DNA from: CAYZAK01 sp964476445
Lineage (GTDB): Bacteria > CG03 > SLGR01 > JAGXOG01
Direction of reading: 5' to 3'
NCBI GenBank assembly: GCA_964476445.1
Contig: CAYZAK010000008.1
Coordinates: 1 to 54,038, forward strand
Length of the DNA stretch: 54,038 nt
Shown: positions 26,507-35,073 of the stretch, piece by piece
Numbering within the stretch: position 1 is the first letter of the stretch
Layout of the letters: every line of letters begins with the position of its first letter
Notes under the pieces: model-generated
The model's database searches: none
What the model was told of the DNA's origin: nothing
The model's input: only the letters and a program-made list of their open reading frames with translations
Program-made: the position numbers and the translations under genes

Positions 26507-27211
26507 ATGTCAGACGCAGTAAAATTAAAGGCAGAAGAGAGAACAGTATTTAAAAAGAGCAGGTTAAACAAGCTGAGGAACAAAGGGCGAATTCCGGCGG
26601 TGCTCTACGGCCCAGACGTTGATAATACTTCTATAATAATAGAGGAAAAAGAATTTAAAGACGTAATAGCTACAGACCATGGCGAAAATGTGTTGATTGA
26701 ACTTAAAGTGGATGGCAATAAACCGGTGACTACTATTATTAAAGAGATTCAGGTACATCCGGTGACCGTTAAGATAATTCATTTAGATTTGTGCCAGATT
26801 AAACTTACCGAAAAAGTAGTCAGAGAAATTCCTCTTGAACTTGACGGAGAGGCTAAAGGGGTAAAAGAGGATGGCGGAGTTCTTGAACATATGGTAAGAA
26901 AAATTAAAGTTAGTTGCCTGCCCACCGATATTCCCAATAAGTTTGTAATGGATGTTTCCGATTTAGGTATAGGAGACGGACTGGAGGTGGGGGATATTGA
27001 AACCGGAGATGCGGTTGAAGTGTTAACTGCTGCCGATGCCTTGGCCGTTAACGTGGTTCCGCCTTCGGAAATCACCGAGCCCGAAGAGGAAGAATTAGAA
27101 GAGGCCACCGAACCCGAGGTTATAGGGGAAAAACCGGAAGATGAACCGGAAGCCGAAGAGACAGAATCCAAAGAAGGGGAGGGCGGGCCTGCCGGTTCCG
27201 AAAAGGAATAA
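26507..27211 (+). CDS. rplY: 50S ribosomal protein L25/general stress protein Ctc
   Basis: 234 residues of the two-domain TL5/Ctc type. The N-terminal 5S rRNA-binding domain shows SRLNKLRNKGRIPAVLYGP and IKEIQVHPVTVKIIHLDLCQ. The C-terminal beta domain (about 90-185) has EIPLELDGEAKGVKEDGG. The last 40 residues are a strongly acidic tail (many E and D), longer than in most homologues. AAAGGAG precedes the ATG. Part of the glmU-prs-rplY-pth run. Confidence 0.95.
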   Translation: MSDAVKLKAEERTVFKKSRLNKLRNKGRIPAVLYGPDVDNTSIIIEEKEFKDVIATDHGENVLIELKVDGNKPVTTIIKEIQVHPVTVKIIHLDLCQIKLTEKVVREIPLELDGEAKGVKEDGGVLEHMVRKIKVSCLPTDIPNKFVMDVSDLGIGDGLEVGDIETGDAVEVLTAADALAVNVVPPSEITEPEEEELEEATEPEVIGEKPEDEPEAEETESKEGEGGPAGSEKE

Positions 27212-27237
27212 ATAAAGAAAAACCGTTTAAGAGACAG

Positions 27238-27777
27238 TTGCCGGATAACTTAATTATAGGTCTGGGGAACCCGGGCAAAAAACATAAGAATACCCGCCAT
27301 AATATTGGTTTTATGGTTGCCGATATTATGGGAGATAACTTTAAGTTTCACCGGGAATGCAATACCCTTTTATCCACTCAAAAATCCTGTATTGTGGCCA
27401 AACCTCAAACTTTTATGAATAGAAGCGGAAAAGCAGTCCGGTGTCTCCTAAAAAGGTTACCGGCGGGAAAAAGCAAAATACTGGTAGTAGTTGATGATTT
27501 TAATCTACCGTTTAAAAAAATAAGATATCGGCCCCGGGGTTCAGCCGGCGGTCACAATGGGTTGCAGTCAGTGATAGAACAGCTGGATACCGAAGACTTT
27601 CCCCGGCTGAGGATAGGGATCGGTGGTGTTTCAGTTAAAAATAAAATAAAATACGTTCTTTCCAGATTTAATAAAAGAGAATTAACAGAACTACAGGATA
27701 CCCTAATTTACATAAAACAGTCCATTATGCACTATTTAAATCAGGGTATTCAGGAAACGATGAATAAATATAATTGA
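27238..27777 (+). CDS. pth: Peptidyl-tRNA hydrolase
   Basis: 179 residues. IIGLGNPGKKHKNTRHNIGF contains the conserved asparagine and the catalytic histidine; PQTFMNRSGKAV, VVDDFNLPFKKIRYRP and GSAGGHNGLQSV complete the family pattern. Cleaves peptidyl-tRNA released from stalled ribosomes. The only sensible start is TTG at 27238, as Pth proteins begin a few residues before the GLGNPG motif. 26 bases after rplY. The promoter of the next gene overlaps its stop codon. Confidence 0.95.
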   Translation: MPDNLIIGLGNPGKKHKNTRHNIGFMVADIMGDNFKFHRECNTLLSTQKSCIVAKPQTFMNRSGKAVRCLLKRLPAGKSKILVVVDDFNLPFKKIRYRPRGSAGGHNGLQSVIEQLDTEDFPRLRIGIGGVSVKNKIKYVLSRFNKRELTELQDTLIYIKQSIMHYLNQGIQETMNKYN

Positions 27778-27801
27778 AATTAAAATAAAATACATTATAA
27801 T
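27774..27801 (+). promoter_or_regulatory. Promoter for the membrane pyrophosphatase gene
   Basis: TTGAAA at 27774-27779, overlapping the pth stop codon, a 16-base spacer and TATAAT at 27796-27801. This gives a leader of roughly 110 bases to the ATG at 27919, in which I see no strong structure. Confidence 0.65.
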
Positions 27802-27918
27802 AGATTTTTAATACCTGAAATTTTTATTTTGGTTATATTTAGGGAATTTAACGTTTTTTAAATTCAATGGTAATAAAATTACAGAAAAAAGTTATAAAGT
27901 TATGAAAAAGGAGGAGCA

Positions 27919-29964
27919 ATGTTAATGTGGGAAAACAGTTCAGTGTGGGTGGCATTATTTACGGGAGTTATAGGGTTGATCTTTGTTTGGCTTACTTCCC
28001 GGAGCGTTATGAAGCATGACCCGGGGAGCCAGGAAGTCCGTAAAATTTCCCGGAAAATACAGAGGGGGGCAATGACATTTTTAAAAAGAGAATACAGCTG
28101 GATTCTTGTATTTGTTCTTGTTCTGGCTATTATTATTTTCTTTGGTATAGCTAAATCCAGTGCGTTTGCCTTTGTAATAGGAGCGGGATGTTCCATGCTG
28201 GCCGGTTATATAGGTATGAGAGTAGCAACATCTTCAAACGGAAGAACCGCCCAGGCATCTTCAAAAAGTCTTTCCGAAGGTCTGGGGGTTGCGTTTCCTG
28301 GAGGAGCGGTTATGGGGGTGAGTGTGGTATCTTTAGGTCTTTTAGGCCTGTCGGGAGTATTTTTAATTTTAATCAGGTTTGGCCTTTTTGAACTTACTAT
28401 GGTAGATAGTTTAAAACAGGCCACAGATTTAATAGTCGGTTTTAGCATGGGGGCCAGTTCCGTAGCTCTGTTCGGCAGGGTAGGTGGGGGGATTTATACC
28501 AAAGCAGCCGATGTAGGAGCTGATCTAGTAGGAAAAGTTGAAACCGGGATCCCCGAAGACGACCCCCGGAATCCGGCGGTAATAGCCGATAATGTTGGGG
28601 ACAATGTTGGTGATGTGGCCGGTATGGGTGCCGATCTTTTTGAATCTTACGTTGGAGCTCTTATCTCAGCCATGGTGATAGGAATGGCAGCTCAGCCTTC
28701 GCCTAATACCCACGGAGTTATGCTGGCCTTTCTTATAGCCGGCTGGGGCATTATATCTTCTATAATAGGGGTTTTCTTTGTAAAAGTAGGAAAGGCTCAT
28801 CCCCAGAGAGCTTTAAGAAACGGGATGCTTGCTACGTCAATAATTTTACTTATAGGAACATTCTTATTGTCTATGTACTGGTATGAGGCCCTTTATCCTC
28901 TCTGGGCGGTACTTGTCGGTTTAGTTGCCGGCTTGGGAGTGGGATATACCGCTGAATATTTTACTTCCGGTAAGAGTGTTCAAAAAATAGCCCGGGCTTC
29001 TAAAACGGGCGCGGCAACAAATATTATCTCCGGAACGGCCACCGGGATGATGTCTACGGCAATTCCGCTTGTATTTATAGCCACAGCTATAGTGATAGCT
29101 CACGCCGTGGCCGGGGTGTTTGGAGTTTCACTGGCGGCTATAGGCATGCTCTCTATAACCGGCATGACCGTGGCGGTGGATGCTTACGGACCTATTACCG
29201 ATAATGCGGCAGGCATTGCCGAAATGGCTGAAATGGGACAGGAAGTCAGGGAACGAGCAGAAGCTCTTGATGCGGTGGGTAATACTACTGCAGCCGTGGG
29301 TAAAGGTTTTGCCATAGGGTCGGCTGCTTTGACAGCTCTGGCCCTGTTTACAGCTTACGCTATGTCTATTGATATCTCAATTATAGATATTCTTCAGCCT
29401 AAAGTGGTGGCTGGTATGTTTATAGGCGGGGTGGTGCCCTTTGTCTTCTCTGCGGCCACGATGAACGCGGTGAGCAAAGCGGCCTATCATGTAATTGAAG
29501 AGGTAAGAAGACAGTTTAAGGAAATCCCCGGTCTTATGGAAGGAAAAGCGGAGCCGGATTCTGAAAAGTGCGTGGATATAACCACCCGGGGGGCTTTAAA
29601 AGAGATGATACTTCCCGGAGTTTTAGCTATAGTTATTCCTGTTCTGATTGGTTCTATTTTAGGCATGAAATCCCTAGGGGGATTTTTGGCCGGGAGCCTG
29701 ATTTCCGGAGTACCCCTGGCCATATTTCTGTCCAATTCCGGCGGAGCCTGGGATAATGCAAAAAAATGGGTGGAAGAAGGAAACCTGGGAGGCAAAGGTT
29801 CCGAAGTTCACAAGGCTACAGTAATAGGGGATACGGTTGGGGATCCTTTTAAGGATACTTCCGGACCGTCTCTTAATATTTTACTGAAACTCATGGCGGT
29901 GGTATCCCTTGTGTTTGCCGGAGCTATACAGGAAATTCATTTTTTTGTATCAACATTATTTTAG
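27919..29964 (+). CDS. hppA: Membrane-bound K+-dependent pyrophosphatase (Na+ or H+ pump)
   Basis: 681 residues with about 16 membrane segments. Pyrophosphate site DVGADLVGKVETGIPEDD (198-215) and NVGDNVGDVAGMGADL, and the matching C-terminal GDTVGDPFKDTSGPSLN. The sequence GNTTAAVGKGF (454-464) has alanine where K+-independent enzymes carry lysine, so K+ dependence is predicted; Na+ pumping is therefore possible, as all known Na+-PPases are K+-dependent. Hydrolyses cytoplasmic PPi and pumps cations outward. GGAGG precedes the ATG; a second ATG lies two codons further on. Confidence 0.96.
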   Translation: MLMWENSSVWVALFTGVIGLIFVWLTSRSVMKHDPGSQEVRKISRKIQRGAMTFLKREYSWILVFVLVLAIIIFFGIAKSSAFAFVIGAGCSMLAGYIGMRVATSSNGRTAQASSKSLSEGLGVAFPGGAVMGVSVVSLGLLGLSGVFLILIRFGLFELTMVDSLKQATDLIVGFSMGASSVALFGRVGGGIYTKAADVGADLVGKVETGIPEDDPRNPAVIADNVGDNVGDVAGMGADLFESYVGALISAMVIGMAAQPSPNTHGVMLAFLIAGWGIISSIIGVFFVKVGKAHPQRALRNGMLATSIILLIGTFLLSMYWYEALYPLWAVLVGLVAGLGVGYTAEYFTSGKSVQKIARASKTGAATNIISGTATGMMSTAIPLVFIATAIVIAHAVAGVFGVSLAAIGMLSITGMTVAVDAYGPITDNAAGIAEMAEMGQEVRERAEALDAVGNTTAAVGKGFAIGSAALTALALFTAYAMSIDISIIDILQPKVVAGMFIGGVVPFVFSAATMNAVSKAAYHVIEEVRRQFKEIPGLMEGKAEPDSEKCVDITTRGALKEMILPGVLAIVIPVLIGSILGMKSLGGFLAGSLISGVPLAIFLSNSGGAWDNAKKWVEEGNLGGKGSEVHKATVIGDTVGDPFKDTSGPSLNILLKLMAVVSLVFAGAIQEIHFFVSTLF

Positions 29965-29970
29965 CACTAA

Positions 29971-30969
29971 ATGAATTGCGGTATAATTGGACTTCCCAAT
30001 GTGGGCAAGTCCTCGTTATTTAACCTTTTAACCGGGGATAACGCTCCCAGTTCAAATTATCCGTACTGTACGGTAGAACCCAACCTGGGCATTGCCCGGT
30101 TAAAAGATTCCCGCATGGAAAAATTAAGACAAATTTTTCCGGGATCAAAAGTAACTTATCCCGCTGTAGAATTTGTCGATATAGCCGGCCTGCCTCCGGG
30201 AGCCTCAAAAGGCGAGGGACTGGGAAATCAATTTTTATCTGCCATAAGAAATGTTTACGGTATAGTCCATGTAGTAAGGGCGTTTAAATCCGGCAATGTT
30301 TCCCGGTTTGATTCAAAAAGCTCTACCCCGTTGCAGGACTTAAAGCTGGTTGAGACCGAACTTTTTTTGTCTGACATTGAAATTGTTCAAAGAAGGCTAA
30401 AGGAGGATCCTGATTCAGAGTACTATAACGGGGCACTTAAAAAACTGGAGCGGGAAATTCCGCCCGGGCCGGATAAAGAGGGGGTTCTGCTTACTCCTAA
30501 GCCCCAAATAATTCTTGTCAATATATCTACCGGTGGAGAAAGACCGGATATTAAAAGAGAAAATGTCATATACCTGGATGTAGAATTTCAAAAAGAACTG
30601 TTAAATATGGATAGCCGGGAACGCAAGGAATTTATAGATACGCTTCCTGCCGATGAAGCCGTTCTTGAAAATGTTCTTGAGAAGGTTAAAGTGATGCTTG
30701 ATCAGGTGACTTTTTTTACCGTCACCGGTGGGGAGGAATTAAAGGGGTATAATGTGAAGAGAGGAACTACCGTAACAACCGGGGCCGGGAAGGTGCATAC
30801 GGATATGGAAAAAAATTTTATAAAAGCCAGGGTGTTCAATTATAGCGATTTTAAAAAAACGAAATTCTCATTACCGCGGCTCAAAAATAAGGGTTTGATT
30901 CGTACAGTCGGAAGAGACTACATAGTCCAGGATGGAGATATACTGGAAATAATGTTCGGAAAAAATTAA
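29971..30969 (+). CDS. ychF: Redox-regulated/ribosome-associated ATPase YchF (OLA1 type)
   Basis: 332 residues, about 30 shorter than usual YchF. P-loop GLPNVGKSS (7-15), then NYPYCTVEPNLGIARL, the G3 region VDIAGLPPGASKGEGLGNQF typical of YchF, and a C-terminal TGS domain (FFTVTGGEELKGYNVKRGTT, GRDYIVQDGDILEIMF). The coiled-coil insertion and the segment after it are shortened. ILVNIS stands where Ras-like GTPases carry NKxD, which in this family goes with ATP preference. Six bases downstream of hppA, so probably one transcript. Confidence 0.93.
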   Translation: MNCGIIGLPNVGKSSLFNLLTGDNAPSSNYPYCTVEPNLGIARLKDSRMEKLRQIFPGSKVTYPAVEFVDIAGLPPGASKGEGLGNQFLSAIRNVYGIVHVVRAFKSGNVSRFDSKSSTPLQDLKLVETELFLSDIEIVQRRLKEDPDSEYYNGALKKLEREIPPGPDKEGVLLTPKPQIILVNISTGGERPDIKRENVIYLDVEFQKELLNMDSRERKEFIDTLPADEAVLENVLEKVKVMLDQVTFFTVTGGEELKGYNVKRGTTVTTGAGKVHTDMEKNFIKARVFNYSDFKKTKFSLPRLKNKGLIRTVGRDYIVQDGDILEIMFGKN

Positions 30970-31012
30970 TTGCCGGGCAGATTGTATTTGTAGTTGCAGT
31001 AGCAGTATAATT

Positions 31013-31040
31013 TTGATATAGTTAAAATAGTTTATAAAAT
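31013..31040 (+). promoter_or_regulatory. Putative promoter of the rpsF operon
   Basis: TTGATA at 31013-31018, a 16-base spacer and TAAAAT at 31035-31040. Transcription would start near 31047, placing the structured leader (31056-31139) in full in the message. Confidence 0.55.
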
Positions 31041-31055
31041 AACATAAGATCCTTT

Positions 31056-31139
31056 GCTCTTGTTTACTCAAGAGCCCGAAGGTTTGAGTATAAAAAACAG
31101 CTAAAGGAGTTGTTGGGGAAGCACCCCCGGGTACTCAAA
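31056..31139 (+). promoter_or_regulatory. Structured rpsF leader, probable S6:S18 autoregulatory motif with alternative pairing
   Basis: A hairpin GCTCTTG/CAAGAGC (31056-31062 with 31069-31075) is followed by a long stem TTTGAGTA/TACTCAAA (31083-31090 with 31132-31139). The latter encloses GGGG/CCCC and has CCGGG directly before its 3' strand. S6:S18 leaders in front of rpsF are known to have a closing stem with a conserved CCG next to it, mimicking 16S rRNA. In addition TACTCAA occurs a second time at 31065-31071, so the 5' strand of the main stem can pair with either copy. The Shine-Dalgarno sequence follows at 31154-31159. Confidence 0.6.
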
Positions 31140-31167
31140 GGCAGGACCAGAAAGGAGGTATAAAAAT

Positions 31168-31455
31168 ATGCATTCCTATGAAACAATAATGGCTATTCCG
31201 TCATCTTTTTCAGAAAAGAAAGTTGATGAAAAAATAGCTCAGGTCAAAAAAATAATTGAAAAAAACGATGGAAAAATTTCATCCAGCGAATCTTTAGGGG
31301 AAATACAGATGGCTTATAAAGTTGACAACCATCTGCGGGCCTTTTACCATATTATTGAGTTTAAAGCTCCCGGAGAACTTGTAGATGAACTGCGTGAACA
31401 TTACCGGTTAAATAAAGCTTATATCAGAGATATGACCGTTAGAACCGATAAATAA
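31168..31455 (+). CDS. rpsF: 30S ribosomal protein S6
   Basis: 95 residues, standard size. YETIMAIPSSFSEKKVDEKI opens the ferredoxin-like fold; GEIQMAYKVDNHLRAFYHII and LREHYRLNKAYIRDMTVRTD are the conserved central and C-terminal parts. Binds S18 and helices of the central domain of 16S rRNA. GGAGGT eight bases before the ATG. First gene of the S6-SSB-S18 operon behind a leader that probably binds the S6:S18 pair. Confidence 0.97.
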   Translation: MHSYETIMAIPSSFSEKKVDEKIAQVKKIIEKNDGKISSSESLGEIQMAYKVDNHLRAFYHIIEFKAPGELVDELREHYRLNKAYIRDMTVRTDK

Positions 31456-31540
31456 TACGTCGAGATGGGAAAAAGTAAGTTAAGAAATTGTCGGATGACC
31501 GGAAATATTTATTTCCGGGTTTAGAAAAGGAGGTAAAATT

Positions 31541-31996
31541 ATGGCTGGTTATGCTAATTTGACAGTAATTATGGGGAATCTTACCCGTAAACCTGAGTTA
31601 CGCTATACTCCTCAGGAAAAAGCGGTGACCACTCTTAATGTCGCTGTAAACAGGGTATATACCGATCGACAGACCGGTGAAAGAGTTGAAAATACAGATT
31701 TCATACCCGTTTCGGTGTGGAATCGCCAGGCTGAAAACTGTGTAAAGTATCTTGATAAAGGCAGCGGGGTGTATGTTGAAGGAAGACTAAATTTAAGACG
31801 GTGGGAAGGCCCGGACGGTGATCCCCGTTCCAAGTTAGAAGTGGTGGCCCGCAGAGTACAGTTTCTTTCTTTTGCCAGCTCTTCGGGGAAAAAAGAATCA
31901 GTTGATAAGGAAATACCGGTTAAAGATGAATTTGATGAAGATACGGATACGGGCGGAAGTTTTAACGAAGACAATGACGAGGAGATACCTTTTTAA
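31541..31996 (+). CDS. ssb: Single-stranded DNA-binding protein
   Basis: 151 residues. OB fold from NLTVIMGNLTRKPELRYTPQ through RWEGPDGDPRSKLEVVARRVQFL, a linker with many acidic residues, and the C-terminal tip DNDEEIPF that recruits replication and repair proteins. The tail is intact. Its place between rpsF and rpsR is conserved widely. GGAGG precedes the ATG. Confidence 0.97.
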   Translation: MAGYANLTVIMGNLTRKPELRYTPQEKAVTTLNVAVNRVYTDRQTGERVENTDFIPVSVWNRQAENCVKYLDKGSGVYVEGRLNLRRWEGPDGDPRSKLEVVARRVQFLSFASSSGKKESVDKEIPVKDEFDEDTDTGGSFNEDNDEEIPF

Positions 31997-32046
31997 ATAA
32001 ATATAGGATTAAAAAATAAAAAAATAGTTTTTGAAAGGAGGTTAAA

Positions 32047-32250
32047 TTGGGATATAGACGAAGATGTAGACTTTGCCGGTCCGGCCGGGAAGTCGATTAT
32101 AAAGATGTAGAATTTTTAAAGAAATTTATTAATAGAAGAGGAAGGATTGTACCAAGTTCCAGAACTGGAAATTGTGCAAAGCATCAACGGGAAATAAATA
32201 GAGCAATAAAGCGAGCCAGAAATATTGCCCTACTTCCGTTTACCCGGTAA
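32047..32250 (+). CDS. rpsR: 30S ribosomal protein S18, zinc-binding (C+) form
   Basis: 67 residues, starting at TTG (32047) with AAAGGAGG just upstream. Conserved S18 parts: VDYKDVEFLKKFINRRGRIVP, RTGNCAKHQREINRAIKRAR and LLPFT. It carries CRLC near the N-terminus and CAKH in the middle, a C-x2-C plus C-x2-H pattern that would bind zinc, the C+ state described for several ribosomal proteins. Partner of S6 in the 30S platform and in the leader control. Confidence 0.95.
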   Translation: MGYRRRCRLCRSGREVDYKDVEFLKKFINRRGRIVPSSRTGNCAKHQREINRAIKRARNIALLPFTR

Positions 32251-32273
32251 AATATCTTAACCTACAAATTGTC

Positions 32274-33206
32274 TTGAAAAAAGAAGTTGTAGTTTATACT
32301 TTAATTTCAGCCGGGCTTATTTTTTTAACCGGTTACATGCCGGTAGTGGGCAGTATACTTTTATTTGCTTCGGTTATTCCCCAGTTGATCTTGTTGTATG
32401 ATGATAAATATTTTTCCGCTGTTTTGTCCTGGCTGTTAGTTTTGGGACTGATTTATGGCCTAAAAGATAGTTTTTTTCTGTACACCTATCTGACGGTGTT
32501 TGTAGTATATGCAGTGAGCTACCGGTTTATACTTAAAAAAAACAAAAAGCCGGTCCAGATTATATTAAAAGCTTCTGTTATATGGATTGCCTTGTGGGTA
32601 TTGTGGCTGGTTGTTACTGAATTGATCCTGGATATAAATTTTATAAAAGAGTCTGCTCTTTTTTTAAAGTCCGGTTTAGCTGAAAGTGTTGGGGGGATGT
32701 ACAGTTTGGATTTGGAAATCAGTCATGTGGCTATTATAGAAAAATCTTTTCTTAATCTGGTGGAATTTTTTAAGAAGAGTTTTTTTGGGTTTTCTATAAT
32801 ATGGGCGGTAGCCGGTTCATATCTGGTTTACAGTTTATTATCGTTTAAAAGAAAATCGGTAAAGAGTCCAGGCAGTCTTTTAAAATTCCGGCTGCCCGAA
32901 AATATGGTCTGGCTGCTTTTAATTGGAATTGTACTGTATCTAGCGGGCAATAAAATAGGTAATTACAATATAATTAATTTAACAGGGGGAAATTTAAGTA
33001 TTGTCTTTTTAGCCGGTTATATGATTACCGGAATGAGCTTGGCGGTGTTTTTTTTTGAGAAAATAAATATATCCGGGTGGTTGAGAAATTTATTTATAGT
33101 ATTGATAGTACTTTTTTTAAGAGGATTTTGGATATTTACCGCTACAGGATTAGCAGACGTGTGGTTTGATTTTAGAAAAATAGATAAAAATGAAAAAAGT
33201 AATTGA
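32274..33206 (+). CDS. DUF2232/YybS-like multi-pass membrane protein
   Basis: 310 residues with about eight hydrophobic segments (for example GLIFLTGYMPVVGSILLFAS, VIWIALWVLWLVV, MVWLLLIGIVLYLAG, LFIVLIVLFLRGFWIF). The position between rpsR and rplI and the size match the YybS/DUF2232 family. Function is unknown; ECF-transporter-like or cell-envelope roles have been guessed. Start is TTG at 32274, 23 bases after rpsR, with no clear ribosome binding site. The partner YybT/GdpP usually found here is absent. Confidence 0.78.
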   Translation: MKKEVVVYTLISAGLIFLTGYMPVVGSILLFASVIPQLILLYDDKYFSAVLSWLLVLGLIYGLKDSFFLYTYLTVFVVYAVSYRFILKKNKKPVQIILKASVIWIALWVLWLVVTELILDINFIKESALFLKSGLAESVGGMYSLDLEISHVAIIEKSFLNLVEFFKKSFFGFSIIWAVAGSYLVYSLLSFKRKSVKSPGSLLKFRLPENMVWLLLIGIVLYLAGNKIGNYNIINLTGGNLSIVFLAGYMITGMSLAVFFFEKINISGWLRNLFIVLIVLFLRGFWIFTATGLADVWFDFRKIDKNEKSN

Positions 33207-33248
33207 CAAGCCGTATTCAGAAATAAAATTGTGTAAAGGAGATTACAT

Positions 33249-33692
33249 ATGAAAGTAATTTTAAAGAAGGATATTGAGAAATTAGGCAGTTTTGGCGAGA
33301 TTGTAGATGTAAAAGACGGTTATGCCAGAAATTATCTTTTACCCAAGGGATTTGTCTGGCCCGCTGAGGATAAATACAGAAAAAGAGTAGAGAGCTTAAA
33401 AGCAAAAATAGAGACTCAAAAAGCCAAAGAATTTGAACAGGCAAAAGAGAAAGCTGATCGTATTGAGGATACCTCTGTTACTATAGAGGTCGAGGTAGGG
33501 GAGGATGAAAAATTATACGGGTCGGTTACCAATATAGACATTGCCGGCAAGCTTAACCGGGAAGATCTGGATGTGGATAAAAGAAATATTAAAATAGACG
33601 AACCTATCCGGAAATTAGGGGTGTATAAGGTTAAAGTTAAAGTTCATCCCAAAGTTGAAGCTACTTGTAAAGTATGGGTGGTAAAAAAATAA
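33249..33692 (+). CDS. rplI: 50S ribosomal protein L9
   Basis: 147 residues. MKVILKKDIEKLGSFGEIVD and VKDGYARNYLLPKG form the N-terminal rRNA-binding domain, followed by the long connecting helix (KYRKRVESLKAKIETQKAKE) and the C-terminal domain with EKLYGSVTNIDI and KLGVYKVKVKVHPKVEA. AAAGGAG is placed well before the ATG. Confidence 0.97.
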   Translation: MKVILKKDIEKLGSFGEIVDVKDGYARNYLLPKGFVWPAEDKYRKRVESLKAKIETQKAKEFEQAKEKADRIEDTSVTIEVEVGEDEKLYGSVTNIDIAGKLNREDLDVDKRNIKIDEPIRKLGVYKVKVKVHPKVEATCKVWVVKK

Positions 33693-33700
33693 TATAGCTT

Positions 33701-35065
33701 ATGGTAAATCAAAAGATCTCCGGAAAGGTTCCCCCCCAGAATTTAGAGGCGGAAAGATCTGTTTTAGGCGCCGTACTCATTGATGAGGATGCGGTGTTGA
33801 CCTGTATCGATATTTTGCGGCCGGCAAATTTTTACCGTACCGCCCACCGTCTTATATTTGAAGCCATCCTGAGGTTGTTTGACCGCAATGAACCGGTGGA
33901 CATAGTAACGGTAGCCGAAGATCTGGATAAAAATAATGGTCTGAATAAAATTGGTGGATCTGATTATCTTACCGTACTGGTCAATAATGTGGCTTCGCCG
34001 GCAAATGTGGGTTATTACGCCAAGATTGTAAGAGATAAGGCTCTGCTTAGGGAACTTATAAGAGTATCTTCCCGGTTATCCGAAGAGAGTTTTAAAGACA
34101 GTAAAAATGTCCAGAATATTTTGGATAAAGCTGAACAGCAGGTATTTGATATAAGGCAGCAGAATGTAAGGTCGGGTTTTCAAAAAATGTCCAATATGGT
34201 TGAAAATTCCATAGATACTATAGAAAAAATAGCTAATCAGGATGAGGAAGTTTCCGGAATTTCAACCGGTTTTAGAGATCTGGACAAACTGGTGTCCGGC
34301 TTACACAAGGGTAATCTTATTATTGTAGCCGGAAGACCGGCCATGGGAAAGACATCTTTTGGACTTAATATTGCCCAGTATGTGGGTATAGAAAAAAATA
34401 TTCCTGTGGGTATATTTTCCCTGGAAATGGCTGCTTATGAACTGCTAAACAGAATGCTCTGCAGTGAAGCTCAGGTTGAGCTTAGCCGGGTAAGGGACGG
34501 CTTTGTCGGTTCAAACGAGTGGTCCTCACTTACATATGCTGCCGGGCGAATAAAAGAGTCCAATATTTACGTAGATGATACTCCCAATATTACCCCTATT
34601 GAAATGAAAGCCCGGGCCCGGCGGCTTAAGGCAAATCACAGTGATCTGGGTCTGATAGTTATTGATTATATTCAACTTATATCCGGAATGGCAGGCAGAT
34701 ACGAGAACCGCCAGCAGGAGATGTCCCAGATTTCAAGAAGTCTTAAAATCCTGGCCAAAGAGATAGAAGTGCCCGTTATAGCCATGTCTCAGCTTAGCCG
34801 TGCTCCGGAAAAAAGAAGCGGTGACGCAAGACCCCGGCTTTCGGATTTACGGGAAAGCGGTGCTATTGAACAGGATGCGGATTTAGTTCTTTTTTTATAT
34901 AGACCTTCTTACTATAAAAAGGAAGATGAAATTATGCCCGAAGAAGAAAATAAGGCAGAGCTTATTATTGGAAAACAGCGAAATGGTCCCACAGGTAACA
35001 TCGACTTAATATTTCAGAAAAAGATAACCCGGTTCAGGAATTTTACCAGTAAGCAGAAAATTTAA
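33701..35065 (+). CDS. dnaB: Replicative DNA helicase DnaB
   Basis: 454 residues. N-terminal domain with PPQNLEAERSVLGAVLID, then the RecA-like motor: Walker A GRPAMGKTSF (211-220), Walker B region LGLIVIDYIQLISG, QMSQISRSLKILAKEIEVPV and SQLSRAPEKRS, DLRESGAIEQDAD, and the arginine-finger region GKQRNGPTG. No intein. Unwinds the fork and loads primase. Nine bases after rplI, before alr, as in many bacteria. Confidence 0.97.
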   Translation: MVNQKISGKVPPQNLEAERSVLGAVLIDEDAVLTCIDILRPANFYRTAHRLIFEAILRLFDRNEPVDIVTVAEDLDKNNGLNKIGGSDYLTVLVNNVASPANVGYYAKIVRDKALLRELIRVSSRLSEESFKDSKNVQNILDKAEQQVFDIRQQNVRSGFQKMSNMVENSIDTIEKIANQDEEVSGISTGFRDLDKLVSGLHKGNLIIVAGRPAMGKTSFGLNIAQYVGIEKNIPVGIFSLEMAAYELLNRMLCSEAQVELSRVRDGFVGSNEWSSLTYAAGRIKESNIYVDDTPNITPIEMKARARRLKANHSDLGLIVIDYIQLISGMAGRYENRQQEMSQISRSLKILAKEIEVPVIAMSQLSRAPEKRSGDARPRLSDLRESGAIEQDADLVLFLYRPSYYKKEDEIMPEEENKAELIIGKQRNGPTGNIDLIFQKKITRFRNFTSKQKI

Positions 35066-35073
35066 GAGAGCTT

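Noticed and set aside
31056..31075. GCTCTTG/CAAGAGC hairpin as a terminator of the ychF transcript
   Set aside because: No T-run follows and it lies downstream of the rpsF promoter, so it is more likely part of the leader.
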